The notes under the pieces are model-generated. The model ran no database searches. It was not told the DNA's origin and saw only the letters and a list, made by a program, of their open reading frames with translations. 64,000 bases of DNA from an uncultured Succinivibrionaceae bacterium (GTDB lineage Bacteria; Pseudomonadota; Gammaproteobacteria; Enterobacterales; Succinivibrionaceae), in the NCBI GenBank assembly GCA_944390105.1, contig CALXOV010000060.1:40454-104453 (forward strand). Direction: 5' to 3'. This document shows, in pieces, positions 1 to 9,310 of this stretch. The position numbers were made by a program, and so were the translations under genes. Numbering within the stretch: the first letter of the stretch is position 1; every line of letters starts with the position of its first letter.

Positions 1-1449
<1,449 letters not shown>

Positions 1450-1450
1450 C

Positions 1451-1954
1451 ATGCTTACCATTGCAGACTGGGCTATTTTAGTCGTAATTGGCGGATCAGC
1501 CGTGCTTTCGTTATGGCGCGGCTTTCTGCGCGAGGCGATTTCGCTCGGCGCGTGGGTCGGTGCATTTGTGGTTACCGGCAAATTTTACGCTGAGCTGGCC
1601 CCTAAGCTTACGTATTTTCAAGATGGTCTGACGCGTAATGCGCTGGCTATCTTTATTTTATTTGTTGCCACGCTGCTGGTGGTTGGTACGTGCGGCAATA
1701 TTCTGCGCTCATTAGTCAGCAAGGCAGGCCTGTCAGGGACCGATCGCCTGCTGGGTGCGGCTTTCGGTGTGCTGCGCGGCGTGCTGATTGTCTGCGCCAT
1801 TTTGGCGTTACTGCAGATTGGCTTTAAATTCGGCATTTTAAGCTTTCTTGCCAGTAAGCCGCTGTACGCCGATTCGCTCTTTATTCCCGAGCTGCAGCGG
1901 ATCGTCAATTGGTTCTTCCTCTATCTATCCACCCCTTTGACTTCAGGAGCATAA
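1451..1954 (+). CDS. cvpA: Colicin V production protein homologue CvpA
   Basis: Small inner-membrane protein of 167 residues, close to the E. coli length of 162, with about four hydrophobic segments. The diagnostic block [20 protein letters not shown] is present near residue 95, and the C-terminus carries the NWFFLYL element. CvpA is known for effects on colicin V secretion, biofilm and purine-linked phenotypes; its biochemical role is unsettled. It starts one base after the serS stop and ends one base before purF, the same cvpA-purF pairing seen in enteric bacteria. The ribosome-binding site is poor, so translation probably depends on coupling to serS. Secure by sequence and by neighbour. 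Confidence 0.94.
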   Translation: MLTIADWAILVVIGGSAVLSLWRGFLREAISLGAWVGAFVVTGKFYAELAPKLTYFQDGLTRNALAIFILFVATLLVVGTCGNILRSLVSKAGLSGTDRLLGAAFGVLRGVLIVCAILALLQIGFKFGILSFLASKPLYADSLFIPELQRIVNWFFLYLSTPLTSGA

Positions 1955-1955
1955 C

Positions 1956-3467
1956 ATGTGCGGTGTAGTCGGCTTAGTCGGTTTCAGTCCGGTCAATTTA
2001 GCTTTATACGATGCGCTGACGGTGCTGCAGCACCGCGGGCAGGATGCAGCCGGCATCATTACGCTTGACGGCGATAATTTCAGGCAGCGTAAGGCCAATG
2101 GGCTGGTGCGCGATGTATTTGAGCAAAAGCACATGCGGCGTCTGCGCGGCCATATCGGTATCGGCCATGTGCGCTATCCGACGGCCGGCTCCTCGTCAGC
2201 CGCTGAAGCGCAGCCCTTTTACGTCAACTCGCCTTACGGTATTGCGCTGGCCCACAACGGCAATCTGACCAATGCCCGTGAGCTTACTAAGTTGTGTGAG
2301 CGGGTGCATCGTCATGTCAATACCACCTCGGACTCCGAGTGTCTGCTCAATATCTTTGCCTGGCAGTTAAGTCAGTTTGACTGCGCGCGTCCGGGGCCAC
2401 AGGAAATCTTTGCTGCCGTGCGCGGGGTAAACCGTGAAATTAAGGGCGCTTATGCGGTGGTGGCGCTGATTATCGGTGCTGGGCTGGTAGCTTTTCGCGA
2501 TCCAATGGGCATTCGTCCGTTGGTGTTGGGTAGCCGCGTAGATGAAGAAGGCCGCCGCGAGTACATGGTAGCCTCCGAAAGCGTGGCGTTAGATGTAGCC
2601 GGCTTTAAGCTTGAGCGCGATGTGCGTCCTGGCGAAGCCATCTTCATCACCAAGGAAGGAGAGCTGTTCTCGGATATTTGTGCCGAGAATGTACGTCTGC
2701 AGCCGTGCATTTTTGAATACGTGTATTTTGCTCGCCCCGACAGCATCATGAACGGCGTATCGGTGTATGCCGCGCGCGTGCGCATGGGCACTAAGCTGGC
2801 TCGCCAGATTGAGCGCGATTATAAAGATCTCGATATTGATGTGGTGATCCCGATCCCGGAGACTTCGTGCGACATTGCCGTGCAGATTGCGCGCATCTTA
2901 GGTAAGCCGTATCGTCAGGGCTTTGTGAAGAATCGCTATATCGGCCGCACCTTCATCATGCCAGGGCAAAAGCAGCGCAAGAAGTCAGTGCGCAATAAAT
3001 TAAATCCAATCCCCGCGGAATTTGCCGGCAAGAAAGTATTGCTGGTGGATGATTCTATCGTACGCGGCACTACTTCCGAGCAGATTGTGGATATGGCGCA
3101 TGAGGCTGGAGCTAAGGCAGTGTATTTTGCCTCGGCGGCTCCGGAGATTCGCTATCCGAATGTCTATGGCATTGATATGCCCACTGCGCGCGAGCTGATT
3201 GCTTATGGCCGCGATAAGGATGAGATCTGCCGCCAAATTCACGCCGATGCGCTCATCTACCAGACTTTGGACGATTTGCAGGATGCAGTACGCGAGGAAA
3301 ATCCGGAACTTACGGATTTTGAGACCTCGGTGTTCTCGGGGCAATACATTACCCCAGGCGTCGATGAGGCGTATTTTGCGTATTTAGATCAGCAGCGCTC
3401 GGATGACGCCAAGGCGGATAAAGCGTGGAATGAGGCCAATGAAGATCTGGAGCTTTACAATATTTAA
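1956..3467 (+). CDS. purF: Amidophosphoribosyltransferase
   Basis: Commits PRPP and glutamine to de novo purine synthesis, giving phosphoribosylamine. The 503-residue protein has the N-terminal Ntn-type glutaminase domain (catalytic Cys2 of MCGVVG, exposed by Met removal) and a C-terminal type I phosphoribosyltransferase domain with the PRPP loop [12 protein letters not shown] near residues 360-375. No long propeptide precedes Cys2, as in E. coli. An AGGAG at 1945-1949 lies six bases before the ATG. It directly follows cvpA. I did not see a convincing PurR operator in the region. A perfect 11-bp-arm palindrome lies downstream. Very secure. Confidence 0.97.
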   Translation: MCGVVGLVGFSPVNLALYDALTVLQHRGQDAAGIITLDGDNFRQRKANGLVRDVFEQKHMRRLRGHIGIGHVRYPTAGSSSAAEAQPFYVNSPYGIALAHNGNLTNARELTKLCERVHRHVNTTSDSECLLNIFAWQLSQFDCARPGPQEIFAAVRGVNREIKGAYAVVALIIGAGLVAFRDPMGIRPLVLGSRVDEEGRREYMVASESVALDVAGFKLERDVRPGEAIFITKEGELFSDICAENVRLQPCIFEYVYFARPDSIMNGVSVYAARVRMGTKLARQIERDYKDLDIDVVIPIPETSCDIAVQIARILGKPYRQGFVKNRYIGRTFIMPGQKQRKKSVRNKLNPIPAEFAGKKVLLVDDSIVRGTTSEQIVDMAHEAGAKAVYFASAAPEIRYPNVYGIDMPTARELIAYGRDKDEICRQIHADALIYQTLDDLQDAVREENPELTDFETSVFSGQYITPGVDEAYFAYLDQQRSDDAKADKAWNEANEDLELYNI

Positions 3468-3546
3468 TTAAGCACGCTTCATTGCAGCGCAGTTACATCA
3501 ATAGGCGCGCTGGCCTTAAGACAGCATACGACTAAATTTAGCATTG

Positions 3547-3576
3547 ACGCCGCCCCTAGGGGCGGCGTGTGCTTTT
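3547..3576 (+). terminator. Probable purF terminator
   Basis: A perfect 22-base palindrome (3547-3568, arms of 11 bases, GC-rich) lies 80 bases after purF and is followed by a short T-containing tail (GTGCTTTT). The weak T-run makes intrinsic termination likely but not certain. Confidence 0.6.
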
Positions 3577-3661
3577 CTTATCACCTTGCCGATAGTTTTA
3601 GGCAAATGTCTGCAATTTTTGTCTAACTGTCGGGGCTGAGCTATCGCTACAATGGCAACAC

Positions 3662-3679
3662 CTATAGTCTGCTCTATAG
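3662..3679. promoter_or_regulatory. CTATAG-N6-CTATAG dyad before the aldo/keto reductase
   Basis: Two copies of the self-complementary hexamer CTATAG (3662-3667 and 3674-3679) are separated by six bases, 47 bases upstream of the chosen start at 3726. Each hexamer, and the pair as a whole, has dyad character typical of an operator. No regulator gene adjoins it, so the binding protein is unknown. Confidence 0.35.
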
Positions 3680-3725
3680 CCTATGGCGCAGCTTAATGGA
3701 TAATGTTTTTGAGGAGATGAGGGTA

Positions 3726-4589
3726 ATGGAGTATGTAACGCTGAACAATGGCGTCACCATGCCAAAATTAGGTTTTGGTGTGTATCAAATTAGCCGGGAA
3801 GAGTGTGAGCGCTGCGTGCGCGAGGCTTTGGACATCGGCTATCGGCACATTGATACGGCGCAGGCCTACTTTAATGAGACTGAAGTAGGTAAGGCGGTGC
3901 GGGGGAGCGGCATTGCGCGTGAGGAAATTTTCATCACCTCTAAGGTGTGGGTGTCAAATTACGGCTATGAAAAGACCAAGGCTTCGGTGGAGCATTCGCT
4001 TAGCCTCATGGGGCTGGATTACCTTGACTTAATGTTGCTGCATCAGCCGTTTGCCGATTACTATGGGGCGTATCGGGCGCTTGAGGATCTGCAAGCTGAG
4101 GGTAAACTGCGCGCCATCGGTGTGAGCAACTTTTATCCGCGGGCACTGGCGGATATAGCTGCCTTCGCGCGTACGGTACCGCAGGTAAATCAAGTTGAGG
4201 TCAATCCGCTGCATCAGCAGGTTGAAGCTCATGCATTGATGGATAAGCTTAAGGTACAGATTGAAGCGTGGGCGCCTTTTGGCGAGGGGCGCAACGGCAT
4301 GTTTACGCAGCCGGTGTTGCTGCAGATTGGCCGTAAGCACGGCAAAAGCGCAGCTCAGGTGATCCTACGGTATTTGATGCAGCGTAATGTGGTCACTTTG
4401 GCTAAATCCACTCATCGTGAGCGGATGGCCGAAAACTTTGCTATTTTCGACTTTATGCTGGATGCCGATGATCTTAAAGCGCTGGCGGATTTAGATACAA
4501 AGCAGAGCCTGTTTTTCGATCACGCGTCTGTTGACGCTGTTTATCTTTTTGCCAAGTTTACGCAAGAGGTAGGCCGGCAGCTGGTTTAG
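3726..4589 (+). CDS. Aldo/keto reductase (AKR5-like)
   Basis: NADPH-dependent reductase of the (beta/alpha)8 barrel family, 287 residues. The catalytic tetrad is visible: Asp and Tyr in HIDTAQAYFNE, Lys in SKVWVSNYG and His in LMLLHQPF. The cofactor region AKSTHRERMAENFAIFDF is also recognisable. The frame opens at 3696, but MEYVTLNNGVTMPKLGFG at 3726 is the classic start of the 2,5-diketo-gluconate/methylglyoxal reductase subgroup, and GAGGAG at 3711-3716 is well placed for it. The substrate cannot be read from sequence; small aldehydes and ketones are usual. It stands alone between purF and an acetyltransferase gene. Confidence 0.88.
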   Translation: MEYVTLNNGVTMPKLGFGVYQISREECERCVREALDIGYRHIDTAQAYFNETEVGKAVRGSGIAREEIFITSKVWVSNYGYEKTKASVEHSLSLMGLDYLDLMLLHQPFADYYGAYRALEDLQAEGKLRAIGVSNFYPRALADIAAFARTVPQVNQVEVNPLHQQVEAHALMDKLKVQIEAWAPFGEGRNGMFTQPVLLQIGRKHGKSAAQVILRYLMQRNVVTLAKSTHRERMAENFAIFDFMLDADDLKALADLDTKQSLFFDHASVDAVYLFAKFTQEVGRQLV

Positions 4590-4621
4590 GCCGTAAGCGT
4601 AAGGCACTGTGGTAAGATGCC

Positions 4622-5284
4622 GTGTCATTAGAAAAACTGCAACCGCTGCGCGATGCCAGAGCCATCGCTGCGTTGCTTCGTGATGTGTGGCAGTTTGGAC
4701 CGGCTGACGTGCGCTGCTTTGCGCTGCAGCAGCGGCTGCTGGCACTGCGCTACGTTCTTAAAGAACTTACGTTGTGCGCGGAGGGCTTGGTGCTGCGCAA
4801 GCACGGTGCGCTACAGGGAGTAGTGCTGACGGCAAGTCCGCAGTGCCGCCTGCCCCTGGGGGTGCGTGTATGCTGCATATTGTGGCGCGCGGCCTGCAGC
4901 TTAGGGTTGGCGCTACTTGGTCATCGCTTTAAATATGATTATGGCAATTTTGAGGCGATAGCGCAGGCTAAGGCTAGTACGGCTTGGCAGTATGAGCGGC
5001 AGCGCGCAGGTCAGGTGCTGCTGTTAGCGCTGCATCCTAGCTGTCATGGGCATGGTTTGGGCCGTTTGCTCCTGCAGGCTGGATTTGAGCGGCTATCCGC
5101 CCGCGGCTGCCGCTGCGCTTTTCTTTTTACCGACAGCTTCTGCAATTTTTCTTTTTATGACGCCTGCGGCATGACGCGGGCGGTTGATATCGTCGTGCCA
5201 GGCAGATTTGGACCGCGCTCTGAAGATCATCTGGCAGTGCGCTTTTTGGTGTATACGCAGGATTTAAATCTGGCAGTTTCTTAG
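4622..5284 (+). CDS. GNAT-family N-acetyltransferase
   Basis: Predicted acetyl-CoA-dependent acetyltransferase of 220 residues with unknown acceptor. The acetyl-CoA pyrophosphate-binding motif A is clear near residues 138-155: LALHPSCHGHGLGRLLL, matching (Q/R)xxGxG. It is followed by a beta-strand/FYDACGM element typical of the GNAT C-terminal half. The start is a GTG at 4622, because the nearby ATG at 4617 is out of frame; a weak GGTAAG precedes it. Domain layout (N-terminal helical part, then GNAT core) is seen in several toxin-like and antibiotic-modifying acetyltransferases, but no antitoxin gene is adjacent. Family assignment good, function unknown. Confidence 0.75.
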   Translation: MSLEKLQPLRDARAIAALLRDVWQFGPADVRCFALQQRLLALRYVLKELTLCAEGLVLRKHGALQGVVLTASPQCRLPLGVRVCCILWRAACSLGLALLGHRFKYDYGNFEAIAQAKASTAWQYERQRAGQVLLLALHPSCHGHGLGRLLLQAGFERLSARGCRCAFLFTDSFCNFSFYDACGMTRAVDIVVPGRFGPRSEDHLAVRFLVYTQDLNLAVS

Positions 5285-5353
5285 TTAGTTTGCTGTTATT
5301 TAATAAAATTTTAATTTAGGTAAAAAATCTTCGTGAAAAAATTTACAAAAAGC

Positions 5354-5381
5354 TTGCCATCTGAGATTTTGCTGATATAAT
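5354..5381 (+). promoter_or_regulatory. Promoter of the tRNA-Val pair
   Basis: TTGCCA (5354-5359) and TATAAT (5376-5381) are spaced by 16 bases and followed by a GC-rich discriminator (GGGCACC) typical of stable-RNA promoters under stringent control. The first tRNA begins 19 bases later. Confidence 0.75.
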
Positions 5382-5400
5382 GGGCACCGTTTTCTGACAC

Positions 5401-5477
5401 GCGCCTTTAGCTCAGCTGGTTAGAGCATCACCTTGACATGGTGGGGGTCGGTGGTTCGAGTCCACTAAGGCGCACCA
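5401..5477 (+). tRNA. tRNA-Val (anticodon GAC)
   Basis: A 77-base cloverleaf with encoded CCA end. The acceptor stem GCGCCTT pairs with AAGGCGC, the D-arm AGCTCAGCTGGTTAGAGC and T-arm GGTTCGAGTCC are canonical. The anticodon loop CTTGACATG gives anticodon GAC at positions 34-36, which reads GUC and GUU valine codons. It closely resembles E. coli tRNA-Val(GAC). Confidence 0.96.
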
Positions 5478-5507
5478 GATAAACAAAATTCAGTAAATCT
5501 TTCCTTT

Positions 5508-5584
5508 GCGCCTTTAGCTCAGTTGGTTAGAGCATTACCTTCACACGGTAGGGGTCGGTGGTTCGAGTCCACTAAGGCGCACCA
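5508..5584 (+). tRNA. tRNA-Val (anticodon CAC)
   Basis: A 77-base cloverleaf with encoded CCA, 30 bases after the first tRNA. It differs from that copy at five positions only: base 16, the 28-42 pair (C-G to U-A, compensatory), base 34 (G to C) and base 38. The anticodon becomes CAC, which reads the valine codon GUG. The pair clearly arose by tandem duplication followed by anticodon change. Confidence 0.94.
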
Positions 5585-5783
5585 ATTCTTTACTTCTTTT
5601 CCTAAATATATTTTCCGCCGTGAATTGCCCGTTAAGTTGTGCTTTGCGTGCGCTCTTGCAGGTGTTGTAGGCTAAAATCCAGTTTTTTTGCTTAATTGTT
5701 TGTAGTATCGGTCTTTATTGTGCAGAAGCAGCGGGCGGCTTATGATTTTTCCGTACAGGACTACTGATTTTGCTTTGGCGTAT

Positions 5784-5791
5784 GCTATAAT
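5784..5791 (+). promoter_or_regulatory. Extended -10 promoter for the RNA element upstream of the Hfq-like gene
   Basis: TGCTATAAT (TATAAT at 5786-5791 with an extended TGn) is followed by the structured element at about 5798-5932. No good -35 box is present, as is common with extended -10 promoters. Confidence 0.5.
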
Positions 5792-5797
5792 TAATCT

Positions 5798-5932
5798 ACG
5801 CATATAGAGATCATGCGTTGTCGCTACATAGCCAGTAGGGAGTGCGGTTGCCGGTATGTACCCGGCTGCGCGCTCAGGTCTGAGCGAAGAAGTCAGAACT
5901 CCGCCTTTTGTTTGATCAGGCGCACATTTTTT
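5798..5932 (+). ncRNA. Candidate structured small RNA or transcription-attenuating leader
   Basis: This stretch follows a -10 element and ends in an intrinsic terminator (CGCCT 5902-5906, AGGCG 5918-5922, T-run 5927-5932). Between them several strong stems overlap and exclude one another: a long hairpin (GAGTGCG 5840-5846 and GCCGG 5850-5854 with CCGGC 5862-5866 and CGCGCTC 5869-5875), a hairpin CGCTCA-GGTC-TGAGCG (5871-5886) and TCTGA/TCAGA (5879-5883/5893-5897). It does not resemble 6S, 4.5S, tmRNA or RNase P RNA. It could be a free small RNA or a riboswitch-like attenuator of the Hfq-like gene about 180 bases further on. The bases between the second tRNA and this element (5585-5783) hold nothing else I can name. 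Confidence 0.45.
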
Positions 5933-6056
5933 AGTATGGTGCCGATGAACCAAACCTTTTCCCTGACTACCCTTTGACTATTAGGGATAATGCCTGTATC
6001 TTAATGCTGACTCCGACTTTTTTGCTGTCGTATTTTGGACAGCTGAAGTAGCGGTT

Positions 6057-6073
6057 AGGGAGCACCGCTCCCT
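6057..6073 (+). other. Leader hairpin before the Hfq-like gene
   Basis: AGGGAGC and GCTCCCT form a perfect 7-bp stem with a 3-base loop, ending 42 bases before the ATG. It may be a structured part of the 5' untranslated region; it has no T-run and so is not a terminator. Confidence 0.4.
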
Positions 6074-6115
6074 TGATATTGACGCCTGAGAATAATAAGA
6101 ACCAAAAGAGGCTAT

Positions 6116-6442
6116 ATGAACAAGGGTCAAGCAACCGAGAAAAATCTCGAAGGACACAAGCTAAGCAAAAGATCGCTTTCATCAGCTTTTATGCTAGATG
6201 GCGGTCAGAACGCTGCTTTGCAGTGGCTGGTGGACACTAAAGCGCCCATCTGTGTATTTCTGATCACCGGAGTGAAATTCGAAGGCGTGATTGAAGCCTT
6301 CGATCAGTATACGATTTCCATTAAGGATATTAAAAACCGACAGCAACTCATCTACAAAGATAAGATTTCTACCCTGTCAGTTAAGCGCGGTGCCGGTCCA
6401 GTTAATATCCAGCTGCACGAACGCCGCACACAAAATCGCTGA
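6116..6442 (+). CDS. Divergent Hfq-like Sm-fold RNA chaperone
   Basis: 108 residues with an Sm-like core at about 31-92. Sm1 is CVFLITGVKFEGVIEAFDQY and Sm2 is LIYKDKISTLSV, matching the Hfq pattern IYLVNGIKLQG / ESFDQF / YKHAIST. Differences from canonical Hfq are notable. About 25 extra residues precede the core. The arginine-rich rim RRER is replaced by VDTK (39-42). His57 of the YKH signature is Asp (YKD, 80-82). The nucleic-acid base-stacking Phe of FDQF is Tyr. Gln31 (Hfq Gln8) and Lys81 (Lys56) are kept. AGAGG precedes the ATG. The gene stands alone, not in the miaA-hfq-hflX context, so it is either a relocated Hfq or a second Sm-like paralogue. Fold assignment is good; RNA specificity is unknown. 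Confidence 0.8.
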   Translation: MNKGQATEKNLEGHKLSKRSLSSAFMLDGGQNAALQWLVDTKAPICVFLITGVKFEGVIEAFDQYTISIKDIKNRQQLIYKDKISTLSVKRGAGPVNIQLHERRTQNR

Positions 6443-6502
6443 GCCGCACTGATAGTTCCGTGCCAGCGACTTATCCCGCGCGGCTGCGCGGGATCAAATG
6501 GT

Positions 6503-7138
6503 TTATGACTGCAGTTGCAGGTTAGCATTGTGAAAATAGTTCATAAGCTCACCGTTAAGCACTTCCACACAGTCCATGCCGCCGTTTTTGGCTGCAGCCA
6601 GGCCGACCGGGCCATCATCAAATACTAAGCATTCCTCGGGTTTCAGCCCCATCAGGGTGGCTGCTTTTATAAAAGTATCGGGATGGGGTTTATGGCGTGC
6701 TACATCATCGCACGAGACTACGGCATCAATGAGCGTGCTTAGATGATGGCGGCGCACAATATCGTCGGCATTAATGCGTTGCGTGCCAGTGCCGATGGCG
6801 CATTTTAGTCCGCGCGCTTTGGCCTCACGCAAAATGTCTGCAATCGGGGCAAACAGCTCAATATCATCGATATGCTCGCGATAGAGTGCAATCTTGCGCT
6901 GTACAAAGGCATCAATATCGCCAACGGCATGCCCTTGTTCTTTAAAGTGCACTACGATATTGCGGCTGGCCATGCCGCCTAATTGATAAATAATCTGCGG
7001 ATCAATCTTAAAGCCGTGTTCCGCGCATACCTGCACCCAGGCTTTGACATGCCACGGCATTGAATTGATCAAGGTTCCGTCTAAATCAAAAATCAGACCG
7101 CGGTAGCGGCAGATTTCATCCATGCTGATTGCACTCAC
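6503..7138 (-). CDS. HAD-superfamily sugar-phosphate phosphatase (YqaB/beta-phosphoglucomutase type)
   Basis: 211-residue haloacid-dehalogenase-type hydrolase. Motif I is FDLDGT (nucleophile Asp), motif II is the Thr in GTGTQ, motif III the Lys in HKPHPDTF and motif IV FDDGPVGLAAAK. The small helical cap after motif I places it in subfamily IA with YqaB, a fructose-1-phosphate phosphatase, and beta-phosphoglucomutase. The first is more likely because the overall sequence follows E. coli YqaB. A GTG start at 7138 is chosen: AAGGAG lies eight bases upstream, whereas the in-frame ATG at 7123 has no site of its own. It is a single minus-strand gene between plus-strand neighbours. Confidence 0.83.
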   Translation of the reverse strand: MSAISMDEICRYRGLIFDLDGTLINSMPWHVKAWVQVCAEHGFKIDPQIIYQLGGMASRNIVVHFKEQGHAVGDIDAFVQRKIALYREHIDDIELFAPIADILREAKARGLKCAIGTGTQRINADDIVRRHHLSTLIDAVVSCDDVARHKPHPDTFIKAATLMGLKPEECLVFDDGPVGLAAAKNGGMDCVEVLNGELMNYFHNANLQLQS

Positions 7139-7287
7139 GCTGTTTACTCCTTCACTTCAAGGCAAAATGTGCGCACTGCGCTCCCTTTAAGTTTAACAAA
7201 AAGCAGCTGCCGCGCACTTGCTGCCGTGCAGTTTGCTATTTGTCGGTTTTGTCCTTAAGATCGTGACAGTTAAGAAGAAGCGACATC

Positions 7288-8709
7288 ATGGAAACGACTC
7301 ATTTAGACTGCGATGTTCTGATTATCGGCGCCGGCAGCGCCGGTATTGAAGCCTACAAGGCGGCCAGTGCAGCAGGAGCTTTTTGCATCTTAGTCGAGCG
7401 CGGCCCGTTAGGCACTACCGCACAGCGCAGCGGTGATATTCCCACGGCGCTACTGCAAAGCGCCGGGGCCTGCTTAAGCGCGCTTAAAGATGCGTCGGCC
7501 TGCGGCATCAGTCTGAACAGCTTTGCGTTTGACAACAGCGAGGTGCTCAATGCACTGCGCCAAGTCCGCGCCCGCAGTACCACCGAGGTGCTGTCCTTTA
7601 TTTACAAGATACCCGAAAAACAGCGTTTGATGGGCACGGCGCGTTTTTTGGACTATAACCGCGCTGCGGTCAATGATGAATATATCATCTCCTTTAAATG
7701 TGCGGTGATAGCCACCGGCTCAAGTCCGCTGATTCCCTTTGAAATTGGCCGTTTAGGCGGAGTGCTGACTGCCAGTGACTTTTTTGAACAAGATAGGCTG
7801 CCCAAATCCTTGGCGGTGCTGGGCAGCGGCATGATTGGTCTTAGCTTAGGGCAGGCCCTGGCGCATTTGGGAGTTGAAGTTACGGTGCTTGGTCATGAGC
7901 GCTTGTGGCAGCTTACCGATGAGCAGGTCGCTGTCGCTGCGCGCACGCAGCTGCAGCGTGATTTTGCCCTTGAACTGCAGGCTGAGCTGAGCGCAGTGGA
8001 AAAACTGCCTGATGGTTACGGCATTTATTATTTAGATGAAAATCATTATGAAAATTATTTAAAGACCGAGCGCGTGCTGTGCGCTGAACTGCGCCAGCCC
8101 AATTTAGATAAACTAAATTTAAAGGCTTTAGATCTGCAGTTAAATCCCCACGGTCTGCTGCCTTACAATGAGCGCACCATGCAGACGCGCTTAAGCCATA
8201 TCTTTGTGGCAGGCGATGCTGCCGCGATGAGCATGAGTACGGCAGTAGCTAAACGGCAAGGGCGCTTGGCGGGGCATAATGCTGCGGCCTATCCCAATCT
8301 GTGCGAGGAGCTGCCGCGGGTGCATATTGCCTTGACGACAACTAATCCTGCCTTGGCGATGGTGGGACTTAATTTAGAGCAGATGAAGGCGCGGGCGCGG
8401 CAAGGGCATCACTTTGTGGCGGCTGAGGCTCCGCTGCCTGCAGGACGCCATACGCCGCGGCGTGACGGCGGCATTATGCGTTTGTACTGCGATGAAGCAA
8501 CCCATCGGCCGCTGGGCGCCGAGCTCTGCGCCATCGGCGGCGAGCATTTGGCACACTTTTTAGCTTTAGCCATCGAAAAGCAGCTCACGGTGGAAGAGCT
8601 GAGTGCATTTGATTTTTATCATCCGAGTCTTGAAGCAGGAATTGCGCAAGCCTGCGCGTTTGCCTGCAAGGCTCTGGCACGTACGGGAAACCATAGTTAT
8701 GGCATCTAA
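7288..8709 (+). CDS. Pyridine nucleotide-disulfide reductase family flavoprotein lacking the redox cysteine pair
   Basis: 473 residues with the full dihydrolipoamide-dehydrogenase layout: FAD-binding GAGSAG (14-19), a second Rossmann motif in LGSGMIGLSLGQALAHLG, the FAD motif IFVAGDAAA and a C-terminal dimerisation domain. The active-site segment that normally reads GTTCxNxGCIPSK here reads GTTAQRSGDIPTA, so the two redox cysteines are Ala45 and Asp50. The C-terminal dyad is also altered: HPSLEAG (His445) in place of HPTLxE. A disulfide exchange reaction is therefore unlikely; an NAD(P)H:acceptor, transhydrogenase-like or non-catalytic role is possible. SthA keeps the first cysteine, so this is not a typical SthA. 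The rdgB start lies inside its last codons. Confidence 0.85.
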   Translation: METTHLDCDVLIIGAGSAGIEAYKAASAAGAFCILVERGPLGTTAQRSGDIPTALLQSAGACLSALKDASACGISLNSFAFDNSEVLNALRQVRARSTTEVLSFIYKIPEKQRLMGTARFLDYNRAAVNDEYIISFKCAVIATGSSPLIPFEIGRLGGVLTASDFFEQDRLPKSLAVLGSGMIGLSLGQALAHLGVEVTVLGHERLWQLTDEQVAVAARTQLQRDFALELQAELSAVEKLPDGYGIYYLDENHYENYLKTERVLCAELRQPNLDKLNLKALDLQLNPHGLLPYNERTMQTRLSHIFVAGDAAAMSMSTAVAKRQGRLAGHNAAAYPNLCEELPRVHIALTTTNPALAMVGLNLEQMKARARQGHHFVAAEAPLPAGRHTPRRDGGIMRLYCDEATHRPLGAELCAIGGEHLAHFLALAIEKQLTVEELSAFDFYHPSLEAGIAQACAFACKALARTGNHSYGI

Positions 8710-9310
8710 CATTATTGTGCTGGCATCTTCTAATGCCGGTAAAGCGCGTGAATTTAGTAAGCTGTTAAGCCCGCTAGGCTACGAAATTCGTCTGCAAAAA
8801 GCATACGGCGTCAGCGATGCTGAGGAAAACGGCGCTAGCTTTTTAGAAAACGCTTTAATCAAGGCCCGTCATGCTGCGGCCTGCACCGGACTGCCGGCCC
8901 TTGCTGATGATTCAGGCATTTGCGTGGAGGCTTTAAATGGGGCTCCGGGAATTTTATCTGCGCGTTTTGCCGGCGAGCACGGCAATGATGCGGCCAATAA
9001 TGCCAAGCTGCTTGAGCTGTTGCAAAACTATCCGCGTCCGGAGCAGCGCCGCGCGGCCTATGTGTGTGCGTTAGCCTTGGTGCGCCATGGCAATGATCCT
9101 CTGCCTTTGACGGCGGTGGCGCATTGGGATGGCAGTATCGGCGCTGAGCCTTTAGGTCAGGGCGGTTTTGGGTACGATCCGCTGTTTGTGGTGCAAGGAC
9201 GCGGCCTTACTGCCGCGCAGCTGCCGGAGGAGGTTAAAAACTTAATTTCACATCGTGCGCGAGCGCTGTGCAAGCTCACCGCGCTTTTGGAGCGTTATCC
9301 CCTTGTCTAA
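8699..9310 (+). CDS. rdgB: dITP/XTP pyrophosphatase (non-canonical purine NTPase)
   Basis: Removes dITP, ITP and XTP from the nucleotide pool by hydrolysis to the monophosphate. The 203-residue protein shows the family signatures: SSNAGKAREF near the N-terminus, LADDSG in the middle, GGFGYDPLF and the terminal SHRARA. The start at 8699 gives MASNIIVLASSN, equivalent to the E. coli start, and overlaps the end of the preceding flavoprotein gene by 11 bases, implying translational coupling. hemW follows with an eight-base overlap. The rdgB-hemW pairing is the same as E. coli yggV-yggW. Secure. Confidence 0.95.
   Translation: MASNIIVLASSNAGKAREFSKLLSPLGYEIRLQKAYGVSDAEENGASFLENALIKARHAAACTGLPALADDSGICVEALNGAPGILSARFAGEHGNDAANNAKLLELLQNYPRPEQRRAAYVCALALVRHGNDPLPLTAVAHWDGSIGAEPLGQGGFGYDPLFVVQGRGLTAAQLPEEVKNLISHRARALCKLTALLERYPLV

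Noticed and set aside
5798..5932. 6S, 4.5S (SRP) or RNase P RNA
   Set aside because: The conserved SRP tip, 6S bubble and RNase P core sequences are all absent.
5672..5953. Minus-strand open frame of 93 codons across the RNA element
   Set aside because: No ribosome-binding site, no recognisable motif, and it runs antisense through the structured stems and terminator.
7288..8709. Calling the flavoprotein lpd or sthA
   Set aside because: Both redox cysteines are missing and the gene is not near pyruvate or oxoglutarate dehydrogenase genes; SthA keeps one cysteine.
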